From NCBI RefSeq assembly GCF_018130505.1, contig NZ_JAFCKH010000011.1, forward strand, positions 124,001-188,000: a DNA stretch of 64,000 bases. Direction: 5' to 3'. Of this stretch, positions 41,140-49,578 are shown piece after piece. The translations under genes and the position numbers were made by a program. The notes beneath the pieces were generated by a model, which saw only the letters and a list, made by a program, of their open reading frames with translations, was not told the DNA's origin and made no database searches. Numbering within the stretch: the stretch's first letter is position 1; every line of letters starts with the position of its first letter. The stretch is from Bradyrhizobium tropiciagri. Its GTDB lineage: Bacteria > Pseudomonadota > Alphaproteobacteria > Rhizobiales > Xanthobacteraceae.

Positions 41140-42744
41140 ATGACCGCGCCCAACCCTCCAGCCAACGACGCCGCCCTCCCCGCGGCGGCCCCGGCCACAC
41201 CCGCCGTGCCCGCAAAAATCTGGATCGCGGTGGTCGGCGCCAATCTCGGCGCGTTCATGGCGGTGCTCAACATCCAGATCGTCAACGCCTCGTTGGCCGA
41301 CATCCAGGGCGCGATCGGTGCCGGCATCGATGATGGCGGCTGGATCTCGACGTCGTATCTGATCGCCGAGATCATCGTGATTCCGCTGAGCGGCTGGCTT
41401 GCCCAGGTGTTCTCGATCCGCCGCTATCTCCTCGCCAACGCGATCCTCTTCCTGGTGTTCTCGGCGGCCTGTGCGCTGGCGCAGAACCTGCCGCAGATGA
41501 TCGTACTGCGCGCCATCCAAGGTTTTAGCGGCGGCGTGCTGATCCCGATGGCGTTCACGCTGATCATCACGCTGCTGCCGAAGCCGAAGCAGCCGATCGG
41601 GCTGGCGCTGTTCGCGCTCTCGGCGACGTTCGCGCCGGCGATCGGCCCGACCATCGGCGGCTATCTCACCGAGAACTGGGGCTGGGAATACATCTTCTAC
41701 GTCAACCTCGTGCCCGGCGCGATCATGATCGGCATGCTGTACTTCTCGCTCGAGCCGAGTGCGATGAAGCTGTCGCTGATCCGCCAGGGCGACTGGCTCG
41801 GCATCGTCACGATGGCGATCGGGCTTGCCGCGCTGCAGACCGTGCTCGAGGAAGGCAACAAGGACGACTGGTTCGGCTCGCCCTTCATCGTCAGGCTCTC
41901 GGTGATCGCCGCCGTCGCGCTTGTCGCATTCCTGGTGGTCGAATTCACCGTCGCAAGGCCGCTGCTCAATCTGCGCCTGCTCGCGCGGCGCAATTTCGGC
42001 TTCGGCATGCTGGCGAACTTCCTGCTCGGCATCGCGCTGTACGGCTCGGTGTTCATCCTGCCGCAGTATCTGTCGCGCATCCAGGGCTACAACGCCGAGC
42101 AGATCGGCATGGTGCTGGCCTGGACCGGATTGCCGCAACTGCTGCTGATCCCGCTGGTGCCGCGGCTGATGCAGCGCTTCGACGCCCGCATCCTGATCGG
42201 CATCGGCCTCGCGCTGTTCGCCGCCTCGAACTTCATGAACATCTATCTGACCAACAACTATGCCGCCGATCAGCTGTTCTGGCCCAATGTCGTGCGTGCG
42301 GTCGGCCAGGCGCTGGTGCTGGCACCGCTGTCGGCTGTCACAACCGCCGGCATCGAACTCGAAAATGCCAGTTCGGCCTCCGCGCTATTCAACATGATGC
42401 GCAATCTCGGCGGCGCCGTCGGCATCGCGCTGCTGCAGACGCTGTTGACCAAGCGCGAGCAGTTTCACTCCAACGTGCTGACCCAGCAGGTCTCGCTGTT
42501 CGACGAGGCGACCCGGACGCGGATCGCGCAGCTGACGCAGTATTTCATGAACCACGGCATCGCCAACCAGTTCGACGCCACCAGGCGCGCCCTCGTCGCG
42601 ATCGGCAAGATCGTGCAGAAGCAATCCTACATCCTCGCCTTCAGCGACACCTTCTACCTGCTCGGCGTCGCGCTGATCGTGGCGCTGATCGCCGGACTGT
42701 TTCTGAAGCGGCCCGGCCAGCTTGCCGGCGGCGGCGCGCACTAG
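41140..42744 (+). CDS. DHA2-family MFS drug efflux pump (EmrB/QacA type)
   Basis: 534 residues, 14 predicted transmembrane helices, the usual length. Motifs: NLGAFMAVLNIQIVNASLAD (motif D1), GGWISTSYLIAEIIVIPLSG, IRRYLLANAILF (motif A), IQGFSGGVLIPMAF and FAPAIGPTIGGYL (motif C). Start at the ATG of MTAPNPPAND. It works with the EmrA-type protein upstream. A proton antiporter for hydrophobic toxins, by family. The AhpD-like gene begins 34 bp after its stop. Confidence 0.92.
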   Translation: MTAPNPPANDAALPAAAPATPAVPAKIWIAVVGANLGAFMAVLNIQIVNASLADIQGAIGAGIDDGGWISTSYLIAEIIVIPLSGWLAQVFSIRRYLLANAILFLVFSAACALAQNLPQMIVLRAIQGFSGGVLIPMAFTLIITLLPKPKQPIGLALFALSATFAPAIGPTIGGYLTENWGWEYIFYVNLVPGAIMIGMLYFSLEPSAMKLSLIRQGDWLGIVTMAIGLAALQTVLEEGNKDDWFGSPFIVRLSVIAAVALVAFLVVEFTVARPLLNLRLLARRNFGFGMLANFLLGIALYGSVFILPQYLSRIQGYNAEQIGMVLAWTGLPQLLLIPLVPRLMQRFDARILIGIGLALFAASNFMNIYLTNNYAADQLFWPNVVRAVGQALVLAPLSAVTTAGIELENASSASALFNMMRNLGGAVGIALLQTLLTKREQFHSNVLTQQVSLFDEATRTRIAQLTQYFMNHGIANQFDATRRALVAIGKIVQKQSYILAFSDTFYLLGVALIVALIAGLFLKRPGQLAGGGAH

Positions 42745-42778
42745 CCATCATTCATTCCGCAAGCAATGGAGAATAACC

Positions 42779-43237
42779 ATGAAGCCCCGCATGAACTTCT
42801 ACCAGGCCGCCCCGGAGACGATCAAAGCGCTGGTCGCAGTCGAAAGCCAGATCAGCGCCAGCGGTCTCGAGCAGTCGCTGATCGAGCTGGTCAAGACCCG
42901 GGCGTCGCAGATCAATGGCTGCGCCTACTGCATCAACATGCACACCGACGATGCCCGCAAGCATGGAGAGAGCGAGCAGCGGCTCTATCTGCTCAACGCC
43001 TGGCGCGACTCGCCGCTCTACTCCGACCGCGAGCGCGCCGCGCTGGCCTGGACCGAAGCGCTGACGCTGGTGTCGGAGACGCATGCGCCGGATAGCGACT
43101 ACGAGGCGGTGCACGCGGAATTCTCCGACGCGGAGCTCGCCAATCTCACCGCGCTGATCGGCACCATCAACGCCTGGAACCGGATCGCGATCGGCTTCCG
43201 CGCGGTGCATCCGGTAAAGGTGAAGGTCGCGGCGTGA
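42779..43237 (+). CDS. AhpD-like carboxymuconolactone decarboxylase-family protein
   Basis: 152 residues. CMD/AhpD core: TRASQINGCAYCINMHTDDA contains the redox CxxC (CAYC) followed by the conserved His, then RLYLLNAWRDSPLYSDRERA. This YP_-type subfamily acts as alkylhydroperoxidase or thiol-disulfide factor. Start at the ATG after GGAGAATAACC. Third gene of the LysR-controlled efflux operon, so a role in detoxifying the same compound is plausible. Confidence 0.9.
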   Translation: MKPRMNFYQAAPETIKALVAVESQISASGLEQSLIELVKTRASQINGCAYCINMHTDDARKHGESEQRLYLLNAWRDSPLYSDRERAALAWTEALTLVSETHAPDSDYEAVHAEFSDAELANLTALIGTINAWNRIAIGFRAVHPVKVKVAA

Positions 43238-43258
43238 GGGTGGTGCTGCCGGCCATCG

Positions 43259-43362
43259 GTCATGCCCCGCTTCATGCGGGGCATCCAGTACGCCGCGGCC
43301 TTCTCGGCTCAAGAACGACTGTCTCTGGAATACTGGATCGCCCGGTCGAGCCGGGCGATGAC
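43259..43362. repeat. Palindromic intergenic repeat, family A
   Basis: Begins GTCATGCCCCGCTTCATGCG and ends GATCGCCCGGTCGAGCCGGG then CGATGAC; shares CAGTACGCCGCGGCC and TCTCTGGAATACTGGATCGC with the inverted copy at 28871-28973. Between the convergent CMD and transaminase genes. Confidence 0.75.
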
Positions 43363-43380
43363 ACCGCGCATGCGGAACGA

Positions 43381-44241
43381 CTATACGGCCGTCGCTTTGG
43401 CGAACTCGACGTAGATCTCGCGCAGGCGGTCGGTCATCGGGCCGACCTTGCCGTTGCCGACCTGCTTGCCGTCGACCGCGACAACGCCCTGCACGAACAC
43501 CGAGGCGCTGGTGATGAAGGCTTCCTTGGCCGCGAGCGCCTCGGCGACGGTGAAGGCGCGCTCCTCGATGCGGAGCTGGCGCTCCTCGGCGAGCTTGACC
43601 ACGGCCTTGCGAGTGCAGCCGGGCAGGATCTCGGTGCCGTTCTGCCGCGTCACGATGACGTCGTCCTGGGTGACGATGAAGGCCGAGGACGAGCCGCCCT
43701 CGGTGACCTTGCCGTCCTCGAGCATCCAGGCCTCGCCGGCGCCGGCTTCGGCGGCGGCCTGCTTGGCCAGCACCTGCGCCAGCAGCGCGACGCTCTTGAT
43801 GTCGCGGCGCTCCCAGCGGATGTCTGGCACCGTGATGACGTTGATGCCGGCCTTCGCCGATGGCGCGTTGATGATGTCCTTCTCCGAGGTGAACATGACC
43901 AGGGTCGACTTGACGTCGGCCTTCGGGAAGGCGAAGTCACGCCCGGTGTCGGCGCCGCGGGTGACCTCGAGATAGACCATGCCGTTGACGAGGTTGTTGC
44001 GCGCGACCAGTTCCTTCTGGATCGCCTCGATCCGCTCGAGCGTCTCCGGCAGCCTGAGCTTGATCTCGCCGACCGAGCGCTCCAGCCGCGCCAGATGCGA
44101 GGCGCTGTCGATCAGCTTGCCGTCGAGCACCGCGGCGACCTCATAGATGCCATCGGCGAACAGGAATCCGCGGTCGAAGACCGAGACCTTGGCCTCCGAA
44201 TGCGTCACGAAGGCGCCATTGACGTAAGCGATCTTTTCCAA
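43381..44241 (-). CDS. dat: D-amino-acid transaminase (class IV PLP)
   Basis: 286 residues, usual for the family. It transfers the amino group between D-alanine/D-glutamate and 2-oxo acids. Motifs: FDRGFLFADGIYEVAAVLDG, VYLEVTRGADTGRDFAFP, the PLP lysine in RDIKSVALLAQVLAKQAA, then MLEDGKVTEGGSSSAFIV and EILPGCTRKAVVKLAEER. The RGAD-RDFAFP loop favours D-amino-acid over branched-chain transaminase. Start MEKIAYVNGAF. A repeat separates it from the gltL gene upstream on the same strand (211 bp). Confidence 0.88.
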   Translation of the reverse strand: MEKIAYVNGAFVTHSEAKVSVFDRGFLFADGIYEVAAVLDGKLIDSASHLARLERSVGEIKLRLPETLERIEAIQKELVARNNLVNGMVYLEVTRGADTGRDFAFPKADVKSTLVMFTSEKDIINAPSAKAGINVITVPDIRWERRDIKSVALLAQVLAKQAAAEAGAGEAWMLEDGKVTEGGSSSAFIVTQDDVIVTRQNGTEILPGCTRKAVVKLAEERQLRIEERAFTVAEALAAKEAFITSASVFVQGVVAVDGKQVGNGKVGPMTDRLREIYVEFAKATAV

Positions 44242-44320
44242 GGGAGTGCTCCTGCGGACGATAGGCTGTTTCAGGACTTCGTATACGCAAATTGCGGGCG
44301 GGGATAAACCCTCTCCACGT

Positions 44321-44425
44321 CGTCATTCCGGGGCACGCCGTCAGGCGTGAGCCCGGAATCCATTGCGCCGTAGAACATGGGCCCAATGGATTCCGGGTTC
44401 TCGCTGCGCGAGCCCCGGAATGACG
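44321..44425. repeat. Palindromic intergenic repeat, family B
   Basis: CGTCATTCCGGGGCACGCCG...GCGAGCCCCGGAATGACG, with the internal dyad AGCCCGGAATCCATTG / CAATGGATTCCGGG. Related to 31357-31458. Between gltL and the dat gene, same strand. Confidence 0.8.
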
Positions 44426-44451
44426 ATGTGGGGGGGCCGGTGCCCCAAGCC

Positions 44452-45183
44452 CTAGTGCTGCAGGATCTTCGACAGGAACTTCTGCGCGCGGTCGCTGCGG
44501 GGCTTGCCGAAGAAGTCCTCCTTCTTGGCGTCCTCGACGATCTCGCCACGGTCCATGAAGATGACGCGGTCGGCGACCTTGTTGGCAAAACCCATTTCGT
44601 GGGTCACGACCATCATGGTCATGCCCTCGCGGGCGAGGTCGACCATCACGTCGAGCACCTCGCTGATCATTTCAGGGTCGAGCGCCGAGGTCGGCTCGTC
44701 GAACAGCATCGCGATCGGGTCCATCGCCAGCGCCCGCGCGATCGCGACGCGCTGCTGCTGGCCGCCGGACAATTCCGCCGGAAACTTCTTGGCGTGATCC
44801 TTCAGCCCGACCCGCTCCAGCAGCTTCATGCCCTTGGCCAGCGCTTCCTCATGCTTGCGGCCGAGCACCTTCTCCTGCGCGAGGCAGAGATTGTCGACGA
44901 TACGCAAATGCGGAAACAGCTCGAAGTGCTGGAACACCATGCCGACCCGCGAGCGCAGCTTCGGCAGATCGGTCTTGGGGTCGTTGACCTTGACGCCGTC
45001 GAGGATGATCTCACCGCCCTGGATCGGCTCCAGCGCATTGACGCATTTGATCAGGGTGGACTTGCCCGAACCGGAGGGACCGCAGACCACCACGACCTCG
45101 CCCTTGGCGACGCTGGTGGTGCAGTCCTTCAGCGCCTGGAAGCTCGGCCCGTACCATTTGTTGACGTGCTTGATCTCGATCAT
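44452..45183 (-). CDS. gltL: Polar amino acid ABC transporter ATP-binding protein
   Basis: 243 residues. Walker [15 protein letters not shown]-loop [12 protein letters not shown], signature [15 protein letters not shown], Walker [17 protein letters not shown]-loop VVTHEMGFA. Closely resembles GltL/GlnQ/AapP. Cytoplasmic ATPase of the glutamate/aspartate-type importer encoded by gltI, gltJ and gltK, which lie upstream on the same strand. A family E repeat occupies the 75-bp gap to gltK. Confidence 0.95.
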   Translation of the reverse strand: MIEIKHVNKWYGPSFQALKDCTTSVAKGEVVVVCGPSGSGKSTLIKCVNALEPIQGGEIILDGVKVNDPKTDLPKLRSRVGMVFQHFELFPHLRIVDNLCLAQEKVLGRKHEEALAKGMKLLERVGLKDHAKKFPAELSGGQQQRVAIARALAMDPIAMLFDEPTSALDPEMISEVLDVMVDLAREGMTMMVVTHEMGFANKVADRVIFMDRGEIVEDAKKEDFFGKPRSDRAQKFLSKILQH

Positions 45184-45204
45184 GAGCTCTCAACTTGTTA
45201 GTTT

Positions 45205-45253
45205 GGGCATGACCTTGTCGGAAAACCGGTTCCCACTTTTCCGGGTCATGCCC
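45205..45253. repeat. Short palindromic repeat, family E, inside the glt operon
   Basis: GGGCATGACCTTGTCGGAAA...CTTTTCCGGGTCATGCCC; 9-bp perfect outer arms and an inner CGGAAAA / TTTTCCG pair. Lies between gltK and gltL. Confidence 0.8.
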
Positions 45254-45258
45254 TCTCG

Positions 45259-45957
45259 CTACCGAACAATGGCGATGCGCGTCTGCAGGCGGCGGACGCC
45301 GTAGGACGCGACACAGGAAATGACGAAGTAGACCAGCGCGGCGAACAGATACATCTCGACCAGGCGGCCGTCGCGCTGTGCCACCTTGCTGGCGGCGCCG
45401 AGGAAGTCCGGGATCGACAGCACGTAGACCAGCGAGGTGTCCTGGAACAGCACGATGGTCTGGGTCAGCAGCACCGGCAGCATGTTGCGGAACGCCTGCG
45501 GCAGCACAACGTAGCGCATGGTCTGCGCATAGGTCAGGCCGAGCGCGCTGGCCGCCGCCGGTTGGCCGCGCGAGATCGACTGGATGCCGGCGCGCATGAT
45601 CTCGGAGAAATACGCCGCCTCGAACGCGATGAACGTGATCAGCGAGGAGGCGAAGGCGCCGACCGTGATCGGCCGCGACGCGCCGGTCAGCCACTGCCCG
45701 ATATAGGGCACCAGGAAGTAGAACCAGAAGATGACAAGCACCAGCGGCAGCGAGCGGATGAAGTCGACATAGAAGCCCGCGATGCGCCCGAGCAGCTTGT
45801 AGCTCGACAACCGCATCAAGGCGATCAGCGTGCCGAACACCAGGCCGCCCAGCGTTGCGAGCGCCGTCAGAGTCAGCGTGAAGCGCATGCCCTCGAGGAA
45901 CAAATAGGGCAGCGCGCGGCGGATGACGTCGAAATCGAAATTGCCGAGCATCGTCAT
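45259..45957 (-). CDS. gltK: Amino acid ABC transporter permease
   Basis: 232 residues, about five membrane helices. Begins MTMLGNFDFDVIRRALPYLF with a start that overlaps the gltJ stop as ATGA (45954-45957). HisM/GltK signature: VLVIFWFYFLVPYIGQWLTG and the EAA loop AFEAAYFSEIMRAGIQSISR...GQPAAASALGLTYAQTMRYV. A second in-frame ATG is 6 nt downstream. Forms the membrane channel with GltJ. Confidence 0.93.
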   Translation of the reverse strand: MTMLGNFDFDVIRRALPYLFLEGMRFTLTLTALATLGGLVFGTLIALMRLSSYKLLGRIAGFYVDFIRSLPLVLVIFWFYFLVPYIGQWLTGASRPITVGAFASSLITFIAFEAAYFSEIMRAGIQSISRGQPAAASALGLTYAQTMRYVVLPQAFRNMLPVLLTQTIVLFQDTSLVYVLSIPDFLGAASKVAQRDGRLVEMYLFAALVYFVISCVASYGVRRLQTRIAIVR

Positions 45958-46685
45958 TTGCCCGTGATGTAGCCGGGGATCGCGACATAGCGCTCGAGCA
46001 TGCGCATCGCGGTCACCACGACGAAATTGAGGAGCAGGTAGAGCACGGTTGCCGCCGTGAACGCCTCGAACACCTGGAACGAGAATTCCTGCATCGAGCG
46101 CGCCTGCCCGGTCAATTCGATCAGGCCGATGGTGATGGCGACCGCCGTGTTCTTGATGGTGTTGAGGAACTCGGAGGTCAGCGGCGGCAGGATGATGCGG
46201 AACGCCATCGGCAGCAGCACGTAGCGATACATCTGCACCGTGGTCAGGCCGAGCGCGGTCGCGGCCTGCTTCTGCCCGCGCGGCAGCGAGCCGATGCCGG
46301 CCTGCAGCTGCACGGCGACGCGCGCCGACATGAACAGGCCGACGCCGATCGCCGCGGTCCAGAACGCCGCGTTCGGCAGTTGCTTCAGCCACAGCCCGGC
46401 CGCCCGCGGCAGCAATTCCGGCAGAACGAAGAACCACAGGAACAGCTGCACCAGGAGCGGCATGTTGCGGAAGAACTCGACCCAGCAGAATCCGATCCAC
46501 GATGCGGTGCGCGACGGCAGCGTGCGCAACACGCCGATCACCGAACCCGAGACCAGCGCGATGATCCAGGCGAGCAGCGCCGTCTTGATGGTCACCACCA
46601 ACCCGGCCAGCAACAGGTCGAGATAGGTGCCCGTCCCCATCGGGTTCGGCTCAAGGAAGATGTGCCAGTTCCAATTATAGTTCAC
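45954..46685 (-). CDS. gltJ: Amino acid ABC transporter permease
   Basis: 243 residues, five-helix HisM-type permease. The start is chosen as GTG at 46685 (NYNWNWHIFLEPNPMGTGTY), with GGGGGA 5 nt upstream and a match to the WNWGIF start of E. coli GltJ; a GTG at 46709 would add 8 residues. EAA loop ARVAVQLQAGIGSLPRGQKQ...AATALGLTTVQMYRYVLLP. Overlaps gltK by 4 bp. Separated from gltI by 307 bp including a family D repeat. Confidence 0.93.
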   Translation of the reverse strand: MNYNWNWHIFLEPNPMGTGTYLDLLLAGLVVTIKTALLAWIIALVSGSVIGVLRTLPSRTASWIGFCWVEFFRNMPLLVQLFLWFFVLPELLPRAAGLWLKQLPNAAFWTAAIGVGLFMSARVAVQLQAGIGSLPRGQKQAATALGLTTVQMYRYVLLPMAFRIILPPLTSEFLNTIKNTAVAITIGLIELTGQARSMQEFSFQVFEAFTAATVLYLLLNFVVVTAMRMLERYVAIPGYITGK

Positions 46686-46803
46686 AGGTCCCCCGCGCAG
46701 CCGGATCACGGCGACGTATGTGCATCGAACGCTTATGCACCAACACTATGCAAATGTCCGGCCATTCTCCTCCAAAAATGACCGGACTTGCGTATCTCTT
46801 CGC

Positions 46804-46946
46804 CTCGCCCCGCTTGCGGGGAGAGGCCGGATCACATCGCAAGATGCGATCCGGGTGAGGGGGGCTCTCCGCGAGTCCGATTTTCACCGTCTTCGCGGAG
46901 AGAGCCCATCACCCTGACCCTCTCCCCGCGAAGGGCGGGGAGAGGG
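46804..46946. repeat. Palindromic intergenic repeat, family D, between gltI and gltJ
   Basis: CTCGCCCCGCTTGCGGGGAG...CTCTCCCCGCGAAGGGCGGG then GAGAGGG, with an internal CATCGCAAGATGCGATCCGG stem and the CTCTCCGCGAG / CGCGGAGAGAG pair. It occupies half the gap between the binding protein and permease genes. Confidence 0.8.
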
Positions 46947-46992
46947 AACGGAAGCAGCTTTCGTCGCTTGTGCGACTCACTCGTCACGAGAC

Positions 46993-47904
46993 TTACTTGT
47001 AGCTGTCCGGATCCGGCGAGTCCGACGGCTTGGCGAACTCGTTCTTCAGCTCCGGCGCGAGCTCCACCTTGAGGTTCAGGCCCTTCGGCGGAATCTTCTG
47101 GTTGAACCACTTGTCGTAGATTTTGGCGGCTTCGCCGCTGGTGTAGAGCTGGGCGGTGGCGGCGTCGACGACCTTCTTGAACGGCGCGTCATCCTTGCGC
47201 AGCATGATGCCGTAGGGCTCGGGCTTGGAGAACGCGTCCTTGGAGATCACGTAGTCGTCCGGCGACTTCGAGCCGGCGACGAGGCTCGAGAGCAGGATAT
47301 CGTCCATCACGAAGGCGACCGCGCGGTCGGTCTCGACCATCAGGAAGGCTTCGGCGTGATCCTTGGCCGGGATGATGTTGGCGCCGAGGTTGCGCGCGAC
47401 GTTGGCTTCGGTCAGCTGTTTGATGTTGGTGGTGCCGGCGGTCGAGACCACCGTCTTGCCCTTGAGATCGTCGATCGACTTCAGCCCGCTCGACTTCTTG
47501 AAGACGTAGCGGCTGGCGGTCAGGAAGTGGGTGTTGGTGAAGGAGACCTGCTTCTGGCGCTCGGCATTGTTGGTGGTCGAGCCGCATTCGAGGTCGACGG
47601 TGCCATTGGCCATCAGCGGGATGCGGGTCGCCGAGGTGACCGGGTTGAGCTTGACCTCGAGCTTGTCGAGCTTGAGCTCCTTCTTCACCGCGTCGACGAT
47701 CTTGTAGCAGATGTCCATGGCGTAGCCGACGGGCTTCTGGTTGTCGTCGAGATAGGAGAACGGGATCGAGGAATCGCGGAAGCCGAGGGTGATCGCGCCG
47801 GTGTCCTTGATGTTCTTCAAGGTGCCGGTCAGTTCCTGGGCCTGCGCCGAGCCTGCGCCAAGCGCGGCGGCGAGCGCGAAGCCGATCAGGTATTTGCGTG
47901 TCAT
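46993..47904 (-). CDS. gltI: Glutamate/aspartate-type periplasmic binding protein
   Basis: 303 residues. Signal peptide MTRKYLIGFALAAALGAGSA, cleaved near QAQ. SBP family 3 motifs: TLGFRDSSIPFSYLDDNQKP, VGYAMDICYKIVDAV, IPLMANGTVDLECGSTTNNA, and LKGKTVVSTAGTTNIKQLTE. The STTNNAERQKQVSFTNTHF region is typical of GltI/AatJ. A strong AAGGAG site sits inside the end of the upstream hydrolase gene, whose stop overlaps the gltI ATG (47901-47904). Specificity (Glu/Asp versus other polar residues) is inferred. Confidence 0.93.
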   Translation of the reverse strand: MTRKYLIGFALAAALGAGSAQAQELTGTLKNIKDTGAITLGFRDSSIPFSYLDDNQKPVGYAMDICYKIVDAVKKELKLDKLEVKLNPVTSATRIPLMANGTVDLECGSTTNNAERQKQVSFTNTHFLTASRYVFKKSSGLKSIDDLKGKTVVSTAGTTNIKQLTEANVARNLGANIIPAKDHAEAFLMVETDRAVAFVMDDILLSSLVAGSKSPDDYVISKDAFSKPEPYGIMLRKDDAPFKKVVDAATAQLYTSGEAAKIYDKWFNQKIPPKGLNLKVELAPELKNEFAKPSDSPDPDSYK

Positions 47905-48794
47905 ACGTCTACTCCTTGCGTGGAATCGGTCGATTGCGTGAGAATGTCGGCGAGCACGGGGGCGATGTAGCGGCGAAACTGTTCGGGATTCTCGCTCATC
48001 GGGAAATGACCGAGCTTCTCCATGATCGTGACGCTGGCGCCCCCTATTGCCGCTGCCGTCCGCCTCGTATCCTCGGGCGTGCAGGAGAAATCATACTCGC
48101 CCGTGAGCAGATAGAGCTTGCATACTTTAGTATCGATTGACCCGACCCGTCCGCGCAAGTCGCCATCGACACGGTAGAAATACAGGTCACCCTTGAACAC
48201 GCCGGGGCCGCCCTGCTTGTAGGCCCATAGTGTTTCCATCCGCGCCGCCGGCGGGCTTTGCGGGGCGACCAAGCCCGACACCAGCGCGGCGCAGACCTCG
48301 CCGCCGTGGACGTCGGGGCGGTTCAGCCAGCTGGTGTCATACCACGGCGCCTGGAAATCGGCCGCCTCGAGCCCGACCAGCGCGCGGAATTCGCGCGCAT
48401 GTTCGATCGCAAGGTTGAGCACGATGCGGCCGCCGATCGAGCAGCCCATCACCACCGGCTTCTCCAGCGCCAGCGCACGGCAGAAGGCGCGGATGGTCTC
48501 GGTGTAGCGTGCGGTGGTGAGCTGGTATTCATCGCCGGTCCAGCTGATGGGCGGATTCGACTTGCCATGCCAGGGCATATCGAAGGCAATGATGCGGAAA
48601 TTTGAAGCAAACTCGCCATCCGCGAGCAGATGCCGCCACTGCCGCCCGTCGGACCCCGCGGTGTGCAGGCAGACCAGCGGAATGCCCTTGCCGTTCTCCT
48701 CGAAATAGATGCGGTGCAGCTCGCCGCCGATCTCGACGTGAACGTAGCGGCCGACCATCGGCTCAATATGACCGTGCTCGATCCGGCCGCTCAT
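47901..48794 (-). CDS. Alpha/beta hydrolase co-transcribed with gltI
   Basis: 297 residues. Motifs: VCLHTAGSDGRQWRHLL (oxyanion), DMPWHGKSNPP, nucleophile elbow GCSIGGRIVLN (Ser), acid in LLTGEYDFSCTPED, His in KLGHFPMSE. Cytosolic, no signal peptide. The start ATG at 48794 overlaps the stop of the upstream gene, and its own stop overlaps the gltI start, so all three are translationally linked. The context suggests it hydrolyses an ester, lactone or amide imported or made near the amino acid importer; the real substrate is unknown. Confidence 0.88.
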   Translation of the reverse strand: MSGRIEHGHIEPMVGRYVHVEIGGELHRIYFEENGKGIPLVCLHTAGSDGRQWRHLLADGEFASNFRIIAFDMPWHGKSNPPISWTGDEYQLTTARYTETIRAFCRALALEKPVVMGCSIGGRIVLNLAIEHAREFRALVGLEAADFQAPWYDTSWLNRPDVHGGEVCAALVSGLVAPQSPPAARMETLWAYKQGGPGVFKGDLYFYRVDGDLRGRVGSIDTKVCKLYLLTGEYDFSCTPEDTRRTAAAIGGASVTIMEKLGHFPMSENPEQFRRYIAPVLADILTQSTDSTQGVDV

Positions 48795-49207
48795 GAGGCG
48801 GCCGTCGCGAATTGCCGCCGCGGCAGCGCCAGCAGGTCCTTGAAATACTGCAGATGCGTCATGAACGGATAAAGGTCGCCCTCCAGCACCGCCTCGCCGC
48901 GCTTGGTCAACGCCAGCAGATCGTGCCAGCCGGGCTTCGGCTCGGCCTGCCAGTACGCCACCCAGGCTTGCGGCGTCGCGCGATAGGCGAACCGCCAGGA
49001 GCGCATCAGGATCGGCGCCTGTGTCAATTCGACGATGCGGCCGGCGCGGATCGACGCGTAAAACGGCCGCTGCATCGGACCGATCAGGCAGTCGCAATCG
49101 AGCAGCCGCCCGCGGGCGATGAGCGCCGGCGTCTGGTCCAGCAGCGCGGCAATGCCGGGAAACGTCCTGATGACGGCGTCGTCGGTGGCGTCAGGCGATG
49201 GCGTCAT
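48791..49207 (-). CDS. Unknown cytosolic protein, first gene of the glt operon
   Basis: 138 residues, start MTPSPDATDDAVIRTFPGIA at 49207; the frame runs on to 49312 without support. Recognisable pattern: LLDCDCLIGPMQRPFYASIR, then RIVELTQAPILMRSWRFAYR, AWVAYWQAEPKPGWHDLLAL, and LEGDLYPFMTHLQYFKDLLA. The sequence reads like a small one-domain binding protein, perhaps of SCP2-like shape (RFAYRATPQAWVAYW...), but I do not recognise the family with confidence. Its stop overlaps the hydrolase start (ATGA, 48791-48794). Confidence 0.7.
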   Translation of the reverse strand: MTPSPDATDDAVIRTFPGIAALLDQTPALIARGRLLDCDCLIGPMQRPFYASIRAGRIVELTQAPILMRSWRFAYRATPQAWVAYWQAEPKPGWHDLLALTKRGEAVLEGDLYPFMTHLQYFKDLLALPRRQFATAAS

Positions 49208-49578
49208 CGGTCGGGCAGCGATCCTGCGGCGAGAGGTGCCATGATGACTGGAAGCGTGCGGTCTCGCAAGGGACCCATGCTTTTGGGTTCCTTTGATTAT
49301 TCGCTTGACCAAAAAGCCGTATGCCGGTCAGCGCGCGGCCCGGAGGACAGCTCGGCAGCGCGCCCGTCATTGTGCAAAATCCCGGGCTAATTCCGTGGCT
49401 CGGCACATCGCCGCAGACGAATTGTCGCAGTTGCCGCGGCAGGGTCAATTCGCGCTTCCGTTGCCCGCTCCGTTCTGTCCAATGCGCCTTGATGTCCCTG
49501 CGATGACGGGGACAACGACGCCAACACAAAACAAGACCGGCGCGCGATCGCAACGCGGCCGCAAGGGAGAGACCAGGA
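49208..49578. other. 371-bp divergent region between glt and tct operons
   Basis: Open frames here are compositionally poor and I call no gene. It must hold both promoters; no clear operator, repeat or terminator is visible. Confidence 0.5.

Noticed and set aside
45011-45988. 325-codon minus-strand frame across gltL and gltK
   Set aside because: Out-of-frame shadow of the two permease/ATPase genes, which have all expected motifs in their own frames.
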